Below are positions 5,507 to 11,623 of a stretch of DNA of 11,776 nt, one piece after another. The position numbers and the translations under genes are program-made. Origin of the DNA: an uncultured Solirubrobacteraceae bacterium (GTDB lineage Bacteria > Actinomycetota > Thermoleophilia > Solirubrobacterales > Solirubrobacteraceae); the NCBI GenBank assembly GCA_955652215.1, contig CATPAX010000156.1:1-11776 (forward strand), given 5' to 3'. The notes below the pieces were generated by a model. The model was not told where the DNA came from. It worked only from the letters and a program-made list of their open reading frames with translations, and ran no database searches. The stretch's first letter is position 1; each line of letters opens with the position of its first letter.

Positions 5507-6468
5507 ACGACCCGCCGCGAGGCCGCGAGCTCGGGATCCGGCTGCGAGAGCGCGAGACGAGCGCCGCCGCGGCAGCGCTGAACCTCCTCGAGAGTCGCTC
5601 TCCCGCTTCTCGCGCACAGGCCGGGGCGCTACTCGCAGAGGTCTCGCCCGCGCAGCTTGGTACAGAGCTCCCGGCACACATCATCGGCATCACCGGGCCT
5701 CCCGGCGTTGGCAAATCCTCGCTCGTATCGCGACTCATCTCGAGCTGGCGGAACGTCAGCCGGTCGGTGGCTGTCCTCGCAGTCGACCCAACCTCCCGCC
5801 GCACGGGCGGGGCGCTGCTTGGTGACCGCGCCCGGATCGAGGCCGATCCGGGCGACCCGGGCGTGTTCATCCGCTCGAGCGCCGCCGGCGAGCGGCTCGG
5901 CGGTCTCGCGCCCGCGACGCGAGCGGCCGCCGGGGCGCTGGCGGCGGCGTTCGACCTCGTGGTAATCGAGACGGTCGGAGTTGGCCAATCGGAGACCGAG
6001 GTGGCGGAGGTCGCCGACACCATCGCTGTGGTCGTGCAACCCGGTGCCGGCGACGTGCTCCAATACCTGAAGGCGGGAATCATGGAGGTGCCCGACATCC
6101 TTGTCGTGACGAAGGCCGATCTGGGCCGGCTCGCTGCGCGGACCGCGGCGGACGTGCGCGCGGCTCTAGGGCCACTCGGGCGCGAGGACGTGTCGGTGCT
6201 CGCCGTGTCTTCGGTTGCGCCGCCGACGGGCATCGACGATCTCGTCCTGGCACTCGACGCGCATCGCGCGAGCATCGACCTTCCCGCCCGGCGCCTCCAA
6301 GCTAGGCGCCGGCAAGCCGTGTCCGAATTCACAGAGGAGTTCGGCGAGCGAGGGCTCAGAGCGCTCGGCGGCCGCCGGGAGGCGGAGAGGTGGCTGGCGG
6401 AACGCGACGCCGGACTCGACGCGATCGCCCTGACGGGGCTCCTGGCCGAGCGCGCCGCCCGCGGCTAA
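5503..6468 (+). CDS. meaB: MeaB-type GTPase chaperone of the B12-dependent mutase (ArgK family)
   Basis: Taking TTG 5503-5505 as start gives 321 residues, close to the family's usual length. The TTG overlaps the ecm TGA (TTGA), and no other start codon lies in frame near this point, so translational coupling is likely. Residues 5-55 are the N-terminal helices. The P-loop GPPGVGKS is at 65-72, the VDPTSRRTGGALLGDR segment at 94-109, ETVGVGQSE at 156-164, and the base-recognition motif TKAD at 203-206 (more often NKAD). Residues 280-321 form the C-terminal dimerisation helices. Known role: G3E-family GTPase that gates adenosylcobalamin loading and protects the mutase from inactivation. Two segments look divergent: FIRSSAAGERLGGL, where the family usually has an RSMxxRGxLGGL-like switch, and QPGAGDVLQYLKAG. 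Confidence 0.9.
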   Translation: MNDPPRGRELGIRLRERETSAAAAALNLLESRSPASRAQAGALLAEVSPAQLGTELPAHIIGITGPPGVGKSSLVSRLISSWRNVSRSVAVLAVDPTSRRTGGALLGDRARIEADPGDPGVFIRSSAAGERLGGLAPATRAAAGALAAAFDLVVIETVGVGQSETEVAEVADTIAVVVQPGAGDVLQYLKAGIMEVPDILVVTKADLGRLAARTAADVRAALGPLGREDVSVLAVSSVAPPTGIDDLVLALDAHRASIDLPARRLQARRRQAVSEFTEEFGERGLRALGGRREAERWLAERDAGLDAIALTGLLAERAARG

Positions 6469-6481
6469 GCGCCTGCTCGGG

Positions 6482-6494
6482 CACAATCGGCTCG
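6482..6494 (+). promoter_or_regulatory. Possible leaderless promoter for the GNAT gene (CACAAT, 7 nt before ATG)
   Basis: CACAAT at 6482-6487 is followed by 7 nt and then ATG 6495. It has the same spacing and the same ACAAT core as the ecm promoter, but a C replaces the first T. It sits in the 26-bp gap after meaB. Read-through from ecm-meaB remains possible. Confidence 0.3.
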
Positions 6495-7067
6495 ATGACC
6501 AGCCCCGCACGTGCGAAGGTGAGGCTGCCCGCGGAGCCGATCGTCGAAGGGCCGACGGCACTGCGGCCGTGGCGTGAGAGCGACATCCCGGCCATCGTGC
6601 AGGCGTGCCAGGACCCCGAAATACCGCGCTGGACGCGCGTGCCCAGCAACTACGGAGAGAGCGACGCCCGGGCATACATGGTCTCGCGCTACGACGCAAT
6701 CCTGAACGCAACCGGTGCGCCGTTCGCGATCGTCAGCGCTGCCGATCCCGACGAGCTGCTCGGATCGATTTCGCTGTTCCGCTTCTCCTGGCCCAACCTG
6801 CGGGGCGAGGTCGGCTACTGGCTGGCGGCGCCCGCGCGAGGGCAGGGACACGCCACACGCGCCGTGCGGGCGATCAGCCGCTGGGGCTTCCAGGAGCTCG
6901 GGCTCGAGCGGGTCGACCTGCTTGCCGCCACGGGTAACCCCGCGTCGCAGCAGGTCGCGGAGCGCTGCGGTTTCACCCGCGAGGCAGTACTCCGCTCATA
7001 CATGAGCGCCCAGGACGGCCGCCAGGACATGGTCGCGTTCGGCTTGTTGCGCAGCGAGGCCGCCTGA
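6495..7067 (+). CDS. GNAT-family N-acetyltransferase, RimJ/RimL-like
   Basis: With ATG 6495 the product is 190 residues. The N-terminal strand LRPWRESDIPAIVQACQDPE (23-42) is typical of the RimJ/RimL group. EVGYWLAAPARGQGHATRA (105-123) contains the acetyl-CoA pyrophosphate-binding motif R-G-Q-G-H-A at 115-120. NPASQQVAERCGFTREAVLR (148-167) is the usual helix and the 'GF' turn. Role by family: transfer of an acetyl group from acetyl-CoA to a protein N-terminus or a small amine; the substrate cannot be told. The open frame extends upstream to 6390, but that part overlaps meaB and lacks the fold, so ATG 6495 is chosen. It lies 26 bp after meaB and ends 4 bp from the convergent cupin-TPR gene. 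Confidence 0.85.
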   Translation: MTSPARAKVRLPAEPIVEGPTALRPWRESDIPAIVQACQDPEIPRWTRVPSNYGESDARAYMVSRYDAILNATGAPFAIVSAADPDELLGSISLFRFSWPNLRGEVGYWLAAPARGQGHATRAVRAISRWGFQELGLERVDLLAATGNPASQQVAERCGFTREAVLRSYMSAQDGRQDMVAFGLLRSEAA

Positions 7068-7071
7068 GCCC

Positions 7072-7713
7072 TCAGCCGCCGGTCAGTTCCTGAAACTCGG
7101 GATCGCCGCGCAGCGGCTCGAAGTCGGCATCTTCTCGCGCCCACTCGGCAACCTCGGGCCGGGCTGCCACCGCGATTCGAAGCGACGCTAGCGCCTGTTC
7201 GCGCCGACCCTCTCGAGCCTCGAGGCAGGCCACGTTGTAATGAAGCATTGCCGAATCCGGGTGAGCCTCCAGCCCTTCGGAGAGGACCTCGCGGGCACGA
7301 CCCGGGTCGGTGGTGATGAGCGGCGCTGCGAGTGAGCTCCACTCCCACGCGGACGGTTCGAATGTGGGCGGTCCTCCGAAGCTGAGCACGGTCGTGCCGG
7401 CGTCGACCGCTACAGCGTGGCGGTGTGAGGCCGGACTGGGCACGAACACATACGTCCCGGCCGGCGCATCGTGGGACTGGCCGTCGATCGTGAACGTGGC
7501 CCGGCCGGTCGCGACGAAGTACAGCTCCTGCTGAAGGTCGGGCTCCTCGCTGTGCGGCTCGACGACATCGTCCCCGGCCGATCCCGCTGTGTACGCGTTG
7601 CAACCGAAAGCCCGAATGCCGAGAGTGCGGCGGACGGGACGCCACATCAGGCTTCCCGGCCCGGGGATCGCCTCGAGCTCGTCGATGTGAATCACCTTGG
7701 GTGCTTCGGGCAC
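7072..7713 (-). CDS. Cupin domain protein with C-terminal TPR-like helices
   Basis: From GTG 7711-7713 the protein has 213 residues. Residues 30-115 read as a small cupin barrel: EPHSEEPDLQQELYFVATGR (52-71) as motif 1 with H54 and E63, and PAGTYVFVPSPASHRHA (84-100) as motif 2 with H97/H99. Only one His is present in the usual HxH of motif 1, so the metal site is reduced or altered. Residues 136-213 form two to three TPR-like helices (LHYNVACLEAREGRREQALA) ending DADFEPLRGDPEFQELTG, the common ending of bacterial TPR proteins. Function is unknown; a sugar- or ligand-binding scaffold role is possible. The frame stays open to ATG 7761, overlapping the upstream lipoprotein gene. GTG 7713 lies 13 bp after that gene's stop and begins just before the conserved part. 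An internal GTG at 7695 is another option. Confidence 0.75.
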   Translation of the reverse strand: MPEAPKVIHIDELEAIPGPGSLMWRPVRRTLGIRAFGCNAYTAGSAGDDVVEPHSEEPDLQQELYFVATGRATFTIDGQSHDAPAGTYVFVPSPASHRHAVAVDAGTTVLSFGGPPTFEPSAWEWSSLAAPLITTDPGRAREVLSEGLEAHPDSAMLHYNVACLEAREGRREQALASLRIAVAARPEVAEWAREDADFEPLRGDPEFQELTGG

Positions 7714-7726
7714 TTCCCGTAATACA

Positions 7727-8119
7727 TCACAGCGAGCGGAGCGTTGCGACCCGCCATCCATGGGCGGTCTTGATCAGCCCGATCGTTTCCAGTGACGCCT
7801 TTTGCCCGGCCGCCATGCTGAGCGTGATCACCGAGGCGCTGCTCCCCTTGACGGTCGTCGAGCCGATGCTGATCGCCGGATCGCGCACGCCGCTCAGCGC
7901 GATGCCCATAGCGTGCTCACACGAGATCCCGTAGGACCTCAGACGCGACACAAGGGAGGGCGCCAGCACATCCGTGCAGATCCGCCGGTAATTGTGCGCG
8001 GCGGCGGTTCGCCCGAGCTCCTGGACCTTCGCCTTGACCTGGTCGGATGCATTCGAGCCGCAGCCCCCACTCAGCAGGGCTGCGGCGACGATCACAACAA
8101 GTCTCTTCGAAGCGCTCAA
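7727..8119 (-). CDS. Small putative lipoprotein, function unknown
   Basis: The 130-residue product starts at TTG 8117-8119. That start is chosen because it supplies the basic N-terminus SKR before a hydrophobic stretch (7-16); the next in-frame GTG would lose it. LLSGGCGS places C20 as the lipid-modified cysteine. The lipobox is slightly off the consensus (Ser at -3). The mature part has C48 (YRRICTDVLAP) and C67 (GISCEHAM), a likely disulfide pair outside the membrane. Residues 80-130 alternate strands (ISIGSTTVKGSSASVITLSM, then GWRVATL), suggesting a small NTF2/lumazine-like fold of the kind common among actinobacterial secreted proteins. I do not recognise a named family. It is the first gene of a - strand pair with the cupin-TPR gene and diverges from moaA. 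Confidence 0.7.
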   Translation of the reverse strand: MSASKRLVVIVAAALLSGGCGSNASDQVKAKVQELGRTAAAHNYRRICTDVLAPSLVSRLRSYGISCEHAMGIALSGVRDPAISIGSTTVKGSSASVITLSMAAGQKASLETIGLIKTAHGWRVATLRSL

Positions 8120-8148
8120 TCGTTCTCAGTGGCGCAGGGTAGCCTTGG
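8120..8148. promoter_or_regulatory. 29-bp divergent promoter region between the lipoprotein gene and moaA
   Basis: AGGGTAGCCT (8136-8145) contains TAGCCT on the + strand (8140-8145) and TACCCT on the - strand (complement of 8136-8141), so back-to-back -10-like boxes overlap by two bases. The + box lies only 3 nt before GTG 8149 but 9 nt before ATG 8155, which favours the ATG if the promoter is real. AGGG at 8136-8139 could instead be a Shine-Dalgarno for GTG 8149 with 9 nt spacing. No -35 box is clear on either strand. Confidence 0.3.
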
Positions 8149-9150
8149 GTGGGTATGCAACTCGATCCCCTCCACGACGGCCACGGCCGTCTGATCGGCG
8201 ATCTTCGTGTATCGGTGACCGACCGTTGCAATTTCCGCTGCCAGTACTGCATGCCCGCCGAGGGGCTCCCCTGGCTCGAGCGCACGGAGATCCTGCGCTT
8301 CGAGGAGATCGCGCGAATCGTCGAGCTGATGGCGGCGATGGGCGTCGGCGACGTACGGCTGACCGGCGGGGAGCCGCTCGTCCGACGCGACTTCCCGCGG
8401 CTCGCGGCGATGCTGTCGCAGATCGAAGGGGTTCGCGACCTGTCTGTGACGACCAACGGGTTTCTGCTCGAGCGCGATGCGGCGGCGCTGGTCAGCGCCG
8501 GCATCAACCGTTTCAACGTGTCGATCGACTCCCTCCAGCGAGACCGCTTCTATGAGCTCACGCGGCGCGACGCGCTGCCGCAGGTCCTCCGCGGTCTGGA
8601 GGCCTTGGCGAGCTTCCCCGAAGCGCACCCGATCAAGATCAACGCAGTCGCGATCCGCGGGTTCACCGAGGAGGAGGTGATTCCGTTCGCGGAGTTCGCG
8701 CGGCGGACCGCGTATGAGGTGCGCTTCATCGAGTACATGCCGCTCGACGCCGACCACGCCTGGACCGCCGACCAGGTGCTAAGCGGAGCCGAGCTCCGGG
8801 CTGCGATCGCTGCCGTTTATCCGCTCGAGCGCGAGCCCCGCGAGCCGCACGCCACCGCGCGCGTCTACCGCTTTGCCGACGGGCAGGGGCGAATCGGGTT
8901 CATCAATCCCGTGTCCGAGCCGTTCTGCGGCGACTGCAATCGCATTCGCCTGACCGCCGACGGCCGCCTTCGCACCTGCCTGTTCTCGCTCAACGAGACC
9001 GACCTCCGCGGTCCGATCCGCGCGGGTGCCGACGATCGCGAGCTCGAGACGATCATCCGTGAAGCGGTGTGGCGCAAGGAGCTCAAGCATCACATCGGCG
9101 AGCCCGGGTTCATCCAGCCCGCGCGGACCATGTCCGCGATCGGCGGCTGA
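8149..9150 (+). CDS. moaA: GTP 3',8-cyclase (molybdenum cofactor biosynthesis protein A)
   Basis: The 333-residue radical SAM enzyme has the CxxxCxxC cluster at C27, C31 and C34 (TDRCNFRCQYCMP) and the GGEP SAM-binding motif at 73-76. The second, C-terminal 4Fe-4S site is at C260, C263 and C277 (CGDCNRIRLTADGRLRTC). It ends in Gly-Gly, the C-terminal GG motif needed by MoaA. Known reaction: with MoaC it converts GTP via 3',8-cyclo-7,8-dihydro-GTP to cyclic pyranopterin monophosphate, the first step of molybdopterin synthesis. GTG 8149 gives MGMQLDPL; ATG 8155 two codons later is an equally good start. No other early moa genes are in the window, but mobA lies 1.8 kb away on the other strand beyond dipZ. 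Confidence 0.96.
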   Translation: MGMQLDPLHDGHGRLIGDLRVSVTDRCNFRCQYCMPAEGLPWLERTEILRFEEIARIVELMAAMGVGDVRLTGGEPLVRRDFPRLAAMLSQIEGVRDLSVTTNGFLLERDAAALVSAGINRFNVSIDSLQRDRFYELTRRDALPQVLRGLEALASFPEAHPIKINAVAIRGFTEEEVIPFAEFARRTAYEVRFIEYMPLDADHAWTADQVLSGAELRAAIAAVYPLEREPREPHATARVYRFADGQGRIGFINPVSEPFCGDCNRIRLTADGRLRTCLFSLNETDLRGPIRAGADDRELETIIREAVWRKELKHHIGEPGFIQPARTMSAIGG

Positions 9151-9205
9151 CGCGGGCCGTCAGTTAATTCCTTCGCAATCGTTTCGCAGGATCATCTGAT
9201 TCCAA

Positions 9206-10990
9206 ATGGCCTTGCTCCTGGCGTTTGCGCTACTGGCCGGTGCCGGCACCGCGATAACTCCTTGCGTGCTGCCGGTTCTGCCCGCGCTGCTCTCGGCCAG
9301 CGCCGTCGGCGGGCGCCGTAGGCCGCTCGGCATCGTGGTCGGGCTTGCCGCGACGTTCACGATCGCGATCGTCGCACTTGCTCAGCTCGTCAAGGGCGTT
9401 GGCCTGGCGAGTGGAGCTGCCCGGGACGTGGCGATTGTCGTGCTGATCGTGTTCGGGGTGGTCATGCTGGTTCCGGATCTCGCGGCGAGGATCCAGGCGC
9501 CGCTCTCGAGGCTCGCGCAATTCGGCCCAAAGACCCGCGGATCGGGATTCTGGTCGGGGCTTGGCGTCGGCGGTGCGCTCGGGTTCGTCTGCGCGCCCTG
9601 TGCGGGTCCGATCCTCGCGGCCGTGACCTCGGTCAGCGCCTCGAGCGGTGCTTCTGCCCGAATCGTCGCGGTGGCGCTGGCCTATTCGGTAGGGCTCGGC
9701 GCGATGTTGCTCTTGTACGCGGTCGGCGGACGATTCGTGATCGAGCGCCTGCGGCGGTCGCTCCGCGGCCACATCGTGGAGCGGGCACTCGGAGTGATTC
9801 TGCTGGCGACGGGTGTCGCGATGGCGGCCAACCTCGATGTGCGCTTCGAGGAGGCACTGGCGAGGAACACCAGCCTTCCCGCGTTCCTGATCGACCCGAC
9901 CCGCTCGCTCGAGACCTCTGGCGCTGTGCAGAGCAGGCTCGCGTCGCTTCGCCCCGCGTCCCCGTTCGCCACGCGTCAGCAGGAGGCTTCAGCAAGTCCC
10001 GTATCGACCCAGGTGGGCGTGTCGATTCCCGGCGTCAAGACGCCGTCGCTTCCGCACCTCGGCACGGCTCCGGAGTTCGCCAACACCCAGCGGTGGTTCA
10101 ACGCTCCCGGTGGCAGCCCACTGACGCTCTCGAGGCTGCGAGGGCACGTGGTGCTGATCGACTTCTGGACCTACACGTGCATCAACTGCATCAGGACCCT
10201 GCCGTTCCTGAAAGGCCTATACGCCACATACCACCCGTACGGGTTCGACGTGATCGGCGTCGAGACGCCCGAGTTCACCTTCGAGCAGGACGCCGGCAAC
10301 GTCGAGCAGGCGATCCAGTCGGACGGCTTGCGATACCCGGTCGTCCAGGACAATCAATACGGCACCTGGAACGCGTGGGGCAACCAGTACTGGCCCGCCG
10401 AATACCTGGTCGATTCCCACGGAGCGGTGCGCCACACCCAGTTCGGCGAAGGCGACTACAAGCAGAGCGAGGCGGCTGTCCGCGAGCTCCTCTACGAGGC
10501 CGGCGTTCGCTCACTCCCGCCGCCGATGAGCGCCCACGCGATCATGCCCTCCTCGAACCTCCAGACGCCAGAGACGTACCTGAGCCCCGACCGCGCCCAG
10601 GGGTTTGCCCAACCGCTGAAGTCAGGCGTTCACGTCTACGGATCACTGCCCTACGTTCACCCGAACCAGTTCGCGCTCAAGGGGACCTGGAGCATCAACT
10701 CCCAGGACGCGACTCCAGTTTCGGCGGGGGCCACGATCCAGGCGGGCTTCGACGCAGCCAACGTGTATCTCGTGATGACCTCGTCGGGCAACGTTCCCAG
10801 GTCGGTCGGGGTCTTGCTCGATGGCAAGCCGATCCGGCCGGCCGACGCGGGAACCGACGTCCATGCTGGGACCGTCACGGTCCAGGGGCAACGGTTGTAT
10901 TCGCTGGTCTCGCTGCGCAGCGATGAGTTCCACGACCTGACGCTCCAGGTCCCGCCGGGGGTCAGCGCCTACGACTTCACGTTCGGATAG
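9206..10990 (+). CDS. dipZ: DipZ-like protein: CcdA/DsbD membrane domain fused to thioredoxin-like and C-terminal beta domains
   Basis: The 594-residue protein has three parts. Residues 1-210 are a CcdA/DsbD-type membrane domain with about six helices and redox cysteines C20 (AITPCVLP) and C129/C132 (GFVCAPCAGP). Residues 215-280 are a Ser/Thr/Pro-rich linker. Residues 281-440 are a TlpA-like thioredoxin domain with YTCINCIRTLPFLK (C325, C328) and a cis-Pro in YWPAEYL (P397). Residues 441-594 are a beta-rich C-terminal domain (LKGTWSINSQ; ANVYLVM) like the carbohydrate-binding-type module of mycobacterial DipZ. Expected role: passing electrons from cytosolic thioredoxin across the membrane to extracytoplasmic thiols, for cytochrome c assembly or disulfide repair. 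It follows moaA after 55 bp. Its last 22 bp overlap the end of mobA on the opposite strand. Start ATG 9206 puts the first helix immediately at the N-terminus. Confidence 0.9.
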   Translation: MALLLAFALLAGAGTAITPCVLPVLPALLSASAVGGRRRPLGIVVGLAATFTIAIVALAQLVKGVGLASGAARDVAIVVLIVFGVVMLVPDLAARIQAPLSRLAQFGPKTRGSGFWSGLGVGGALGFVCAPCAGPILAAVTSVSASSGASARIVAVALAYSVGLGAMLLLYAVGGRFVIERLRRSLRGHIVERALGVILLATGVAMAANLDVRFEEALARNTSLPAFLIDPTRSLETSGAVQSRLASLRPASPFATRQQEASASPVSTQVGVSIPGVKTPSLPHLGTAPEFANTQRWFNAPGGSPLTLSRLRGHVVLIDFWTYTCINCIRTLPFLKGLYATYHPYGFDVIGVETPEFTFEQDAGNVEQAIQSDGLRYPVVQDNQYGTWNAWGNQYWPAEYLVDSHGAVRHTQFGEGDYKQSEAAVRELLYEAGVRSLPPPMSAHAIMPSSNLQTPETYLSPDRAQGFAQPLKSGVHVYGSLPYVHPNQFALKGTWSINSQDATPVSAGATIQAGFDAANVYLVMTSSGNVPRSVGVLLDGKPIRPADAGTDVHAGTVTVQGQRLYSLVSLRSDEFHDLTLQVPPGVSAYDFTFG

Positions 10991-11565
10991 CGGCGGCCGA
11001 TCATCGCCGACGCTTGCAAGAGGTCGTCGGGGGTGTTGACGTTGAACAGGACTTCTGGGTCCTCGAGCTCGACGATGCGTGGATGTAGCACGGCGACCGC
11101 GTCCAGCAGACGCACCCTCGGATTCCTCGCCACATCGGCCAGGAGGTCCGGGACGCTCGGCTGATAGCGGCCGAGAAGCGGCTGCACTCGCCCTCCGCTC
11201 GCCGCGATCACGGCTGGCGCGTCTCGGTCGTCGCACTCGGCGAACATCCGAACCACCTCCGCGGTGATGAACGGGAGGTCAGCCGCGCAGATCAGTACCG
11301 GCCTCCCGCCGGCGAGCGCGATCGCATCGACGATACCGATGAGGGGGTGATAGCTCGAGTGAGGCTCGATCCAGACGGTCACGCCGGGCAGGCCCGGCAG
11401 CTTGGTATCGGGCTTGGCGATCACCACCACGTCCTCGAGAACGCTCTGGAGCGCCCTGAGCGGATAGCAGATCAGCGGCTGGCCCCGGAGCTCGACTATC
11501 GCCTTCGACCCCCCGATTCGTACGCCCCGGCCGCCTGCGAGGATCACGCCGATTGGCTCGGTCAA
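10969..11565 (-). CDS. mobA: Molybdenum cofactor guanylyltransferase-type nucleotidyltransferase
   Basis: The 198-residue protein begins with the GT-A nucleotidyltransferase signature VILAGGRGVRIGGSKAIVEL (7-26), where K21 matches the conserved lysine after LAGGxSxRMGxDK. ICAADLPFI (92-100) supplies the metal-binding D96, and FNVNTPDDL (174-182) is the C-terminal motif typical of MobA. Known role: transfer of GMP from GTP to molybdopterin-Mo to form the guanine dinucleotide cofactor. The Asp of GxDK is Ser here, so a MobA-like enzyme of other specificity (CTP, as in MocA) is possible. moaA nearby favours a Moco role. The start is TTG 11563-11565, preceded by GGAG with 7 nt spacing, a good Shine-Dalgarno. 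The stop lies inside the 3' end of dipZ. Confidence 0.88.
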   Translation of the reverse strand: MTEPIGVILAGGRGVRIGGSKAIVELRGQPLICYPLRALQSVLEDVVVIAKPDTKLPGLPGVTVWIEPHSSYHPLIGIVDAIALAGGRPVLICAADLPFITAEVVRMFAECDDRDAPAVIAASGGRVQPLLGRYQPSVPDLLADVARNPRVRLLDAVAVLHPRIVELEDPEVLFNVNTPDDLLQASAMIGRRYPNVKS

Positions 11566-11610
11566 GTCGTCACTCCAGGGCGCTCCCCGGGGTCATTCAC
11601 GGGGGGATCG

Positions 11611-11623
11611 TAGAATCACCACG
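11611..11623 (+). promoter_or_regulatory. Candidate leaderless promoter of the last gene (TAGAAT, 7 nt before ATG)
   Basis: TAGAAT at 11611-11616 is followed by exactly 7 nt and ATG 11624, matching the ecm and clpS geometry. No Shine-Dalgarno can lie between them. The 58-bp gap (11566-11623) is shared with the divergent mobA. On the - strand a TACGAT overlaps the same bases and could serve mobA. Confidence 0.45.

Noticed and set aside
5454..6332. A 292-codon open frame on the - strand across meaB
   Set aside because: Antisense shadow of meaB; Ser/Arg/Ala-rich with no domain.
7064..7075. CTGAG-CC-CTCAG palindrome at the GNAT/cupin-TPR junction as a terminator
   Set aside because: The stem is 5 bp with a 2-nt loop, too tight to fold as drawn, and no U-run follows. 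It covers both stop codons, probably by chance.
10093..10926. A 277-codon open frame on the + strand in another frame of dipZ
   Set aside because: Overlaps the thioredoxin and C-terminal domains of dipZ, which have clear motifs; the alternative product is Arg-rich and featureless.
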